The notes below the pieces were generated by a model, which did not search any database, was not told where the DNA came from, and saw only the letters and a program-made list of their open reading frames with translations. DNA of 64,000 nucleotides, from positions 1,426,001 through 1,490,000 of the forward strand of contig NC_061470.1 of NCBI RefSeq assembly GCF_022581195.2, given 5' to 3'. Position numbers and translations under genes: made by a program. Positions 59,001 to 64,000 of this stretch are shown piece by piece. Each line of letters opens with the position of its first letter. Position 1 is the stretch's first letter. The DNA is from Helicoverpa zea. Its lineage: Eukaryota; Arthropoda; Insecta; Lepidoptera; Noctuidae.

Positions 59001-62000
59001 TTAAAATTTAAAAACAGATTAGACATTAGCTCTGGCTCTGTTGATCGCGTCTGCGAGGTAGCATGTGCAGAGATAGAAAGCCATATAATATTATGCGTAT
59101 ATAGACCACCAGCATCAAATTTTTCTTTATTCCTCATTCATATGGAAGATATTCTCTCAAAAGTTTTTAAAAGTAATAAATTAGTCTATATTTGTGGTGA
59201 TTTTAACATAGATCTTTTGTCTGAATCATCTGATAAATGTAACCTTTTAGCGTTATTTAATTCATTTAATCTAAATTATTTGTTTAATGATCCTACTAGA
59301 ATTACGGCTACTTCCAGTACCTGTATTGATAATATATTTACTAATAACAGTAATATTGAACATTCTTCCTTAATATCTGGTGTACGGTCGGACCACAAAG
59401 GTCAGCTTGTTAGTTTTAAAGCGAATAAAATAAATTCATTAAATAAGAAAATTACCTTTAGACCATTGAACAAAAAAACTTTGCAAAAATTTAAAGATAA
59501 TACTTCGGATAAATTAAATTGTATTAACATAGACTGTAAAAAGCCAAATAAACTATTTAAACATTTATTTAATACACTCTGTCTGGAACTTAATAAGTCA
59601 TGTCCGAAAAAAACTATTGAAATCACTCACAAATTTAAATTCAGTGAATGGTCTACTAAAGGGATTAGGATAAGTAGGGATGTCTTATATAACTTGTACC
59701 ACGAAAGGTCATTGACTTCTGATCCATCTTTTCACGATTATGTAAGAAACTACTCGAAGATATTTAAAAAGGTATGTATTCTTGCTAAATCGAAATCAAT
59801 TAGTAATAAAATAGCCAAATCAGACAATAAAATAAAAACGGTCTGGAATATTATAAACGTTGAAACTGGCCAAACCAAAATGCGGGATGCTGACCCGCGG
59901 TTAGTTATTGATAATGCTGTTATCTCAGATAAGGTAGAGGTTGCCAATGCTTTTGACACCTTTTTTTCAAACATTCCCGTAGAGGTTACCAAGTCCCTTA
60001 ATTCATCTTCGATATTAGCTGAGTCGTTACTTCGACAAAACTTCAGTAGAAATGTACCTAGTTTTAAATTTCAATGTGTTTCTGATTACACGATTAAAAG
60101 AGCATTCAAGTCTTTAAATCTAAAAAAGACTGAGGACTTATGGGGCTTTTCTGTCACAGTCATTAATTCCATTATTGAGAGTGTTGCCCCAATACTTAGT
60201 GAAATTTTTAACCTTTGCATTGACAACGGTATCTTCCCTGACTTGATGAAACTCAGCAAAATTATTCCTATCTTTAAATCAGGCTGTAAGAAAAACCCTT
60301 CCAACTACAGACCTATTTCAATCCTTCCAGCCTTTAGTAAAATCTTCGAAAGGATCATGTTAGATCAGATGTTAAGACATTTTAATTTAAACACCATATT
60401 TCATGACCGCCAGTACGGCTTCACAAAGGGTAGGTCCACCACTGACGCAAGTGCAAGATTGATCACCCAAATCTTAAACGCCTGGGAAGATTCGCGGGAT
60501 GCTGTGGGCATCTTCTGCGACCTTTCTAAGGCGTTCGATTGCGTTGACCACGACACTCTCATTTGTAAGCTGAACCACTACGGAATTCGTGGTAAAGCTC
60601 TCGCGCTCGTCCTTTCCTATCTATCAAATAGACAGCAAGTAGTGGACATAAGTGGCTCAACTTCATCTGGGTCATTAGTAAAAATGGGCGTGCCGCAGGG
60701 CTCAATTTTAGGTCCGTTTTTATTCTTAGCTTATATAAATGATCTCCCGTATATGATGTCTGAGATCTCTGACATTATTTTATTTGCTGATGACACTTCC
60801 CTTGTCTTCAAAATTAACAGAAAGGAATCTAGTCCCATAAACGTAAACGATAGCTTGGTTATTCTGAGCAAGTGGTTTGCCGCGAATAACTTGCTTCTTA
60901 ATTCTTCTAAAACGAAATGTATTAAATTCTCTTTACCTAATGTAACACCAGTAGGGCTCAATATCGTTCTGGACGATAATAAGTTAGATGTTATTAAGCA
61001 AACCGTCTTCCTGGGCATCACCATAGACTCTAAATTGCAATGGGGTGCTCACATCTCAGCAATGTCAAAAAGGCTGAGTTCCGCAGCTTATGCAGTCAGA
61101 AAAATAAGACAGATTACTGACGTTGCTACTGCTAGGCTCGTGTATTTTGCTTACTTCCATAGTATTATGTCCTACGGTATTTTATTGTGGGGGGCAGCGG
61201 CGGACGTAAATTCAATATTTGTACTCCAGAAAAGGGCAGTTCGTGCAATTTATGGCCTCGGCCCTCGCGAGTCATTGAGAGAATTATTTAAAGAAATTGA
61301 AATACTTACACTTCCTTCTCTTTACATTCTTGAAAATATAATGTTCGTACGCAAAAACTTAAATCAATTTATTGTTAAAAGTGATATACATTCGATTAAT
61401 ACAAGAAACAAGCACAAACTAGTAGTTCCGAGATTCAGATTAACGAAATCGAATAAATCGTTTTTAGGGAACTGTGTCCGTTTTTACAACAAGCTGCCTA
61501 AGTGTGTAACCGATCTCACGGATATAAAATTTAAGAACACTGTAAAATCCACCCTCATTAAAAAAGCTTATTATAAAATTCAAGACTTCGTTGACGATAA
61601 AGATATTATATGGCGATAACTCATCTCTCCATGTGTGGCTTCCCTGGCAATTAAACGTCTTTTTCTTTTCTCTTTGGATTGTATAGATTTACTGTTTACC
61701 TTTCAGTTGCATTGTATAATTTTATCAGCTTACTATTGTTATGTAATAGAATGTTTGTGACAATATTACTTTTTAAAAGAGTGTCTATGGAGTTTCTTGC
61801 CGGCTCTTCTCCATGAGACCAACTTTTTGGAACCGTGCAACTAATTTGACGTTTCATAAGAGCCTGCAAAGGCCTATTTGAAATAAAAACAATTTGATTT
61901 TGATTTGATTTTGATTTTGATGCAGCTTTCTTGCAAGGGCATTGCTTAGCAGCGCACTGAAGGAAATTGTGTTTTACGGAATGATAAGTATATTCTACTT

Positions 62001-62548
62001 ATTCTTTACGTTTATGTGTACTAACTCACTGAATAAATTCGTAAAAAAATATGTAGGTACATAAGGTTAACAGGAATTTGAAGAGCAAGAATAATGGCAA
62101 AATAAAGTGATTTCAGGGAAAACAAAGTATGCTAGAATAAAATTCTACCATTTACCTAGCCAATGCTAAGTGGTAATGCCAATGCTGTTCTAAGGATCTA
62201 TTGTGACCATACAATCTACTTCAATTTGAATGATTCCACAAAGACTCGTGAATACAGAAGCCTAGTGAAGACCAAGTATTCTAAGGCCCAAGTACACCAA
62301 CAACATAAAAGCCGTTTTTCTCAAAACAGCTGCTAGGAACACGTTCAATTTTCGAAGTAAAAAGTTCGTTGTTTAAGAAAACTGACGTTTATGCTGTCGG
62401 AGAACTTGGGTCTAAATATTATGATGAGGTACTTACCGAGTAGGGGATAATCTTTGAAGGGCTCATTTTTTATAACTTCAATTCCTTCGCCGCCGCCAGT
62501 TTCGTTTTTGGAGACTTCGGCGACGCAGTACAACTGGCCCACTTGGTA
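34918..62548 (-). CDS. vib: class I phosphatidylinositol transfer protein (vibrator type), 5' exon off window
   Basis: Six exons join in phase to 771 nt, 256 codons plus stop; PITPs of this class are about 270 aa, so only about 15 N-terminal residues are missing. The protein shuttles PI and PC between membranes and supports phosphoinositide signalling and cytokinesis in flies. Seen here: VAEVSKNETGGGEGIEVIKN, KIYHLASKVPAFIRLLAPKG, HEEAWNAYPYCRTVLTNP, YMKENFVICIES, the HIDIAND block, KTGRGPLVGATW, AEFKWFGLQ, and the C-terminal SIDDWFGMTMADIRAIED. Exons: 62437-62548, 43233-43384, 40272-40349, 36334-36564, 35866-35924, 34918-35056. The 19-kb intron before exon 43233-43384 carries most of the mobile DNA in the right half. 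Confidence 0.95.
35206..35608. mobile_element. MITE, about 400 bp
   Basis: The ends (GGTCTCCGATTTTCCTAAGT and, reversed, GGGCCCGATTCTCCTAATTT) form imperfect TIRs. The interior repeats 'gattggt', 'cgaatcg' and similar palindromic words. In a PITP intron. Confidence 0.6.
35866..35924 (-). CDS. vib: PITP exon (SKVENVIQKSERRLF)
   Basis: 19 codons plus two bases. Acceptor TTACAG, donor GTGAGT. Confidence 0.93.
36334..36564 (-). CDS. vib: PITP exon (VHELPPEK to WFGLQ)
   Basis: Exactly 77 codons. Acceptor CCCAG, donor GTTGGT. Contains VVHIDIANDPLSSADYKPET. Confidence 0.95.
36755..37024 (+). repeat. RTE-type LINE tail with (GACA)n microsatellite
   Basis: 'cttttgcccgcgacttctttcgcgtgg', then T-rich, then 'acaaatcgattcagtagttt', then about 12 GACA units (36955-37003) and 'tcatttataatattagttagga'. 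Confidence 0.7.
37431..37598. mobile_element. MITE, about 170 bp
   Basis: TIRs GGCCAGTTTCTTCATCAAAA... and its complement. The inverted similarity runs on through 'gtaatgtctaaagtaaaagt'. Confidence 0.8.
37760..40271. repeat. PITP intron with several LINE tails
   Basis: 'acttcccaaaaaggaggagg' at 37766 and a degenerate copy at 38918. RTE-like tail at 38440-38580. A tandem set of three diverged tails at 39275-39715 shares 'ctgctggaaagctaa' and 'cgggcagtagttctcac'. No coding sequence. Confidence 0.5.
40272..40349 (-). CDS. vib: PITP exon (NPGYMKENFVICIES)
   Basis: Exactly 26 codons. Acceptor TTACAG, donor GTAAGT. Confidence 0.94.
40391..42163. mobile_element. Tc1/mariner-like TIR element, 1.77 kb
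   Basis: TIRs of about 27 bp begin CAGTCATG and contain TAATTAAAGACAC. Both ends are flanked by TA. No intact transposase; the 137-codon plus-strand frame at 41226-41639 has no recognisable domain. It ends 41 bp from a PITP exon. Confidence 0.78.
42901..43110 (-). repeat. HaSE-like SINE body
   Basis: 'cttttcccaactatgttggg', 'gtctatctgacctcctcag' and 'acccgggcaacccaatac'. It ends 123 bp from PITP exon 43233-43384. Confidence 0.75.
43233..43384 (-). CDS. vib: PITP exon (GKFSSGQYTYKIYHL)
   Basis: Two bases plus 50 codons, including AFIRLLAPKGSLEVHEEAW. Acceptor TCTAG, donor GTGAGT. Confidence 0.95.
43385..44782. other. PITP large intron, left part
   Basis: A TTCCCAGC-type repeat at 43678-43750 and a possible small MITE at about 43914-44069 (ends TACGTTTTGAAT and complement). 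No coding sequence recognised. Confidence 0.45.
46410..46735. repeat. SINE remnant and LINE 3' tail inside copy 1
   Basis: 'cccaactatgttggggtcgg' marks the SINE. 'cttgccggctcttctctatg' and 'accaactttttggaaccgtg' match the 3' UTR of the LINE at 58597-61925. Equivalent sequences in copy 2 lie at about 50880-51207. Confidence 0.75.
48389..48571. mobile_element. truncated GC-rich TIR element
   Basis: The left 183 bp of the element found whole at 52861-53234, cut off exactly at the duplication junction. Confidence 0.85.
48572..53043. repeat. segmental tandem duplication, copy 2 (4472 bp)
   Basis: Same unit as copy 1 plus 683 bp, which equals the hAT insertion (675 bp) and its 8-bp target duplication. 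Confidence 0.95.
50145..50819. mobile_element. non-autonomous hAT element, copy-2-specific
   Basis: TIRs CAGTGGTTCTTAACC...GGTTAAGAACCACTG, flanked by a perfect 8-bp duplication GTTTAAAG (50137-50144 and 50820-50827). The intact empty site, a single GTTTAAAG, is in copy 1 at about 46357-46364. Internally there are three diverged copies of a motif near 'cgctcgcttcgctcgcg'. No transposase. Confidence 0.95.
52791..53277. mobile_element. MITE, family C, split by a GC-rich TIR element
   Basis: Ends GTACAGTCAACTT and its approximate complement (cagtttactgtac). An unsplit 106-bp copy at 55653-55758 shows the empty site. Confidence 0.75.
52861..53234. mobile_element. GC-rich TIR element, 374 bp
   Basis: Imperfect TIRs GGGCGTATTCAGATGACACG and, reversed, GGGCGTGTTCACACGACACG. 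The interior is very rich in GCGTGC/CACACGC words. The duplication breakpoint lies inside it, at 53043/53044. Confidence 0.8.
53278..55140. other. PITP intron, mixed repeats
   Basis: A MITE of family D at 53829-53954 (compare 62285-62412). Inverted ends 'atagagtatgaata' at about 53766 and complement at about 54470 suggest a larger TIR element of about 0.7 kb. It has inner inverted ends at 54207 and 54450 ('gcactggcttttt'). No coding sequence. Confidence 0.45.
55141..55425 (+). repeat. LINE-derived interspersed repeat
   Basis: 'aaccgacttcccaaaaagga' followed by 'gaaccgtaatagtaagagag' and 'gtgcgaaagtccgactcggc', a repeat I recognise as common in Lepidoptera. Confidence 0.55.
55653..55758. mobile_element. 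MITE, family C, intact
   Basis: 106 bp, ends GTACAGTCAACTT / cagtttactgtac. Homologous to 52791-53277 without the insertion. Confidence 0.75.
55912..56056. mobile_element. MITE, family B, second copy
   Basis: Reverse-complement match to 10834-10974, with TIRs CTTACTACAAAAACTTT and complement. Confidence 0.75.
56057..57879. other. PITP intron, nothing recognised
   Basis: AT-rich. Short open frames at 56310-56634 on both strands are shadows of each other without known motifs. Confidence 0.45.
57880..58085 (+). repeat. RTE-type LINE 3' tail, well preserved
   Basis: 'ggtgcccgcgacttcgtctgcg', 'agcctatgtgttattctgat', 'ccattcagtagtttttgcgt', 'cgtttataatattagtagga'. Confidence 0.75.
58597..58752 (+). 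CDS. LINE ORF1 remnant (C-terminal)
   Basis: A 51-codon frame starting at ATG 58597 and ending EYLN with TAG at 58750-58752. Two TGA codons (58588-58593) close it upstream, so ORF1 is truncated or decayed. The stop is immediately preceded by TTTAAAC, in the T-TTA-AAC phase needed for a -1 slip. No domain is recognised. Confidence 0.5.
   Translation: MYFPNKYKDVIASLLAYNINSVIDNNMTKPRISDESVLSSLPNNTVIEYLN
58743..58749 (+). promoter_or_regulatory. candidate -1 ribosomal frameshift site TTTAAAC
   Basis: Zero frame reads tat-tta-aac-tag. Slipping back one base gives ttt-aaa-cta-gct, exactly the frame of the endonuclease/RT ORF. That frame is closed by TGA at 58737-58739, so the two frames overlap by only 13 bases, and those bases contain the heptamer. 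Only a weak 5-bp stem (58761-58765 with 58774-58778) is visible downstream. Confidence 0.6.
58749..61619 (+). CDS. non-LTR retrotransposon ORF2, endonuclease and reverse transcriptase (CR1/Jockey-like)
   Basis: Open for 956 codons. Numbering from CTA at 58749: an AP-like endonuclease with HQN at 17-19, CETW at 45-48, a GDFNID block, and a SDH block (VRSDHKGQ). Then a reverse transcriptase with NYRPISILPAFSKIFERI near 518, YGFTKGRSTTDA, FCDLSKAFDCVDHD, GVPQGSILGPFLF, and the catalytic FADD at about 679. A C-terminal region with RLVYFAYFHSIMSYGILLWG follows. The first ATG is codon 54 (58908), which would remove the endonuclease Asn and Glu, so that start is unlikely to give an active protein. 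It copies itself by target-primed reverse transcription. No stop or frameshift is seen, so the copy is young or active. Confidence 0.92.
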   Translation, partial: LAPETIEKHCSNLILFHQNINRFSGKILDIELLIDKYSIDIICLCETWLKPDKMSFNVNNFVVASVFNRVSAEGGGTIILSKSNLKFKNRLDISSGSVDRVCEVACAEIESHIILCVYRPPASNFSLFLIHMEDILSKVFKSNKLVYICGDFNIDLLSESSDKCNLLALFNSFNLNYLFNDPTRITATSSTCIDNIFTNNSNIEHSSLISGVRSDHKGQLVSFKANKINSLNKKITFRPLNKKTLQKFKDNTSDKLNCINIDCKKPNKLFKHLFNTLCLELNKSCPKKTIEITHKFKFSEWSTKGIRISRDVLYNLYHERSLTSDPSFHDYVRNYSKIFKKVCILAKSKSISNKIAKSDNKIKTVWNIINVETGQTKMRDADPRLVIDNAVISDKVEVANAFDTFFSNIPVEVTKSLNSSSILAESLLRQNFSRNVPSFKFQCVSDYTIKRAFKSLNLKKTEDLWGFSVTVINSIIESVAPILSEIFNLCIDNGIFPDLMKLSKIIPIFKSGCKKNPSNYRPISILPAFSKIFERIMLDQMLRHFNLNTIFHDRQYGFTKGRSTTDASARLITQILNAWEDSRDAVGIFCDLSKAFDCVDHDTLICKLNHYGIRGKALALVLSYLSNRQQVVDISGSTSSGSLVKMGVPQGSILGPFLFLAYINDLPYMMSEISDIILFADDTSLVFKINRKESSPINVNDSLVILSKWFAANNLLLNSSKTKCIKFSLPNVTPVGLNIVLDDNKLDVIKQTVFLGITIDSKLQWGAHISAMSKRLSSAAYAVRKIRQITDVATARLVYFAYFHSIMSYGILLWGAAADVNSIFVLQKRAVRAIYGLGPRESLRELFKEIEILTLPSLYILENIMFVRKNLNQFIVKSDIHSINTRNKHKLVVPRFRLTKSNKSFLGNCVRFYNKLPKCVTDLTDIKFKNTVKSTLIKKAYYKIQDFVDDKDIIWR
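61620..61925 (+). repeat. LINE 3' UTR with TGATTT tail
   Basis: 'cttgccggctcttctccatg', 'accaactttttggaaccgtg', 'catttgaaataaaa'-like end, then (TTTTGATTTGAT)-type repeats instead of poly(A), as in CR1-group elements. Truncated relatives lie at 46648-46735 and 51120-51207. Confidence 0.8.
61926..62284. other. PITP intron, nothing recognised
   Basis: No repeat or coding frame recognised. Confidence 0.4.
62285..62412. mobile_element. MITE, family D
   Basis: Imperfect TIRs GGCCCAAGTACACC... and complement (gagaacttgggtc), with 'acaacataaaagccgttttt' mirrored. Similar to 53829-53954. It ends 24 bp from the PITP exon donor. Confidence 0.65.
62437..62548 (-). CDS. vib: PITP exon (YQVGQLYCVAEVSKNE), first in window
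   Basis: 37 codons plus one base. Acceptor CAACAG at 62549-62554, donor GTAAGT. The missing upstream exon should encode about 15 residues including the start. Confidence 0.95.
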
Positions 62549-62579
62549 CTGTTGAGAAAAACAACTAGATTAAAAATGG

Positions 62580-64000
62580 AATGTAAAATAAATAATTATT
62601 ATTATTGTCGCCAGTTGGTGCTCAATCCTACTCCGTGTGCAAGGAGACCTGTGTCCAGCTGTGGGACGAGAAAAAGGGTAAAAAAAAATCGCCAGTTAAT
62701 ACATTATTTTGGGAACCGGTGTACAGCCCCGGTAGACGTATAATTCTTTAAACTTTTTCCACTTAGTTAAGCCTAGTTAGTTTTATCAAAAAATGAAATA
62801 TAACAGTATAACAAACGAGATAAATTCTTATATAAAGTAGAAAACATTCGAAATTTACTGAACAAAATCGATGTTAACCTAGCGTTATTGTATAGAATAC
62901 TAGCTTGCGTCAGCGATTTCAGCCGCGTCCCGTGGGAGCTACTAATACGCGCACTCGGAAAATCGCAGCCTTACAGCCTCACTTTTTTTAAATCGGACCA
63001 GTACTTCATAAGATCAGCGGGTTTAAACATCTGCAGCATTATCCAATCAGCACGTGTAAATAATAACAATAATAATTTATTTATGTTAAAAATATATTCT
63101 AGGCAACATAAAAGCTAAAACCTCCCCAGTAACAGCTGCCTCACGTACAAATAACTATTTGCAACATCGCGTGACCAATTATAATAGTAGAACAAACAAT
63201 AACGCATTTAAATATCTATAATTATATAGTTGCTGCATAACTCCATGTCTCCTTACTCTTGACTTCTTGACACGAGCTGAGGCAATTAAGTACAACTTAA
63301 TGAAGAATATCGTGGCCACGGTTAAACAGTTGTCTTAAGAATACCTTCTAATGGTTGGATGGAATTAACTCAGCGTTTGTTTCACAAACATTTTTTTTGT
63401 AAATTATCAAATAACTCCTCCCTCTGTGGGTTAGCAGCATGAGGGAGTGTCAGACTCTTACTGACTAATACCCATCATGTTCCTTCATAGGCCTTTTATG
63501 TATCAGAGCCGTGGTAAATCTTTCGAACTATCCCGCAGCCACGGTAGGCCTTGGCCCTGCTGGGCCCCGCTGTCAGTCAGATAACCTCAGATAGCCTGTA
63601 TAGAATTTGGTGATATGAAAAATTATGGTTAGGTAAATTTATGTTTGGAACCAATTTGGCACAATAAGTCGGCTTACAAATAATTGTCACATTGAATACG
63701 ACTGATATATAAATTGTTGGCCTTCTTCTACCACAAACAAAATCCTACATTTCGACATACATACTTGAAAATAAATTGTAAAAACAAACACAATGCATTG
63801 GCCTGTGAATTCACTACAAATACTGAAAATTGGAAACTGCAGAGTGCAACATTATCTGTCGAATCAGAGCAGTCTCAAGGCGAAAGCGGTTCTATTTAAA
63901 ACGACATATTGATCCGGCTTGTATCCACGGAACCCGAATCTAGGTAGCATTATGCAACTAGGAAATTCTAAGATAACAAAATCTACGTGTCTATACATCT
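62580..64000. other. PITP first intron, right edge
   Basis: Retroelement fragments: 62605-62690 ('gacctgtgtccagctgtgggac'), 62895-62945 (RTE-like 'cagcgatttcagccgcgtcc'), and 63415-63600 ('ggttagcagcatgagggagt' block). No further coding exon is seen. Confidence 0.45.

Overview
This is nuclear DNA of an insect, almost certainly a moth or butterfly (Lepidoptera). The evidence is AT-rich DNA, spliced genes with short exons and long introns, and dense tRNA-derived SINEs, RTE/CR1-like LINE tails and MITEs of types I recognise from lepidopteran genomes. There are no bacterial operons, no CRISPR array and no standalone rRNA or tRNA gene that I could support.

Layout, left to right. (1) 625-2763 (+) is an intact single-exon gene of 712 aa. 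It looks like a Mutator-type (MULE) transposase that has lost catalytic residues but keeps a C-terminal SWIM zinc finger. It appears to lie, antisense, inside an intron of the next gene. (2) 3429-18474 (-) holds thirteen consecutive in-phase exons (1859 nt) of strawberry notch (sno), a DExD/H-helicase-like nuclear regulator. Its C-terminal half runs off the left edge and its first exon is not resolved. (3) 23832-25370 (-) is a complete three-exon ESCRT-I subunit gene, VPS37B type, 216 aa. (4) 25764-30227 (+) is a complete four-exon PIG-L gene (GlcNAc-PI de-N-acetylase, 291 aa), divergent from VPS37B across 393 bp. Its last intron carries two MITEs and a 25-bp minisatellite split by a TIR transposon. 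(5) 34918-62548 (-) holds six exons of a class I phosphatidylinositol transfer protein (vibrator type), 256 codons plus stop. Only the short N-terminal exon is missing, off the right edge. Its 19-kb intron contains a recent 3.8-kb tandem duplication, a hAT insertion present in only one copy, and a nearly intact CR1/Jockey-like LINE.

The host genes are unrelated housekeeping or signalling genes (Notch/Wnt-linked transcription, endosomal sorting, GPI-anchor synthesis, phosphoinositide transport). The new biology here is mostly in the mobile DNA. The most striking point is in the LINE at 58597-61619. Its endonuclease/RT frame opens without an ATG, and it overlaps the end of the upstream frame only at a canonical TTTAAAC slippery heptamer directly before a TAG. 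This suggests -1 programmed ribosomal frameshifting.

Exon boundaries were worked out by hand from splice dinucleotides, phase and family conservation. Every internal junction reported for sno, VPS37B, PIG-L and PITP keeps the reading frame. Family assignments come from remembered family features, not from database searches.
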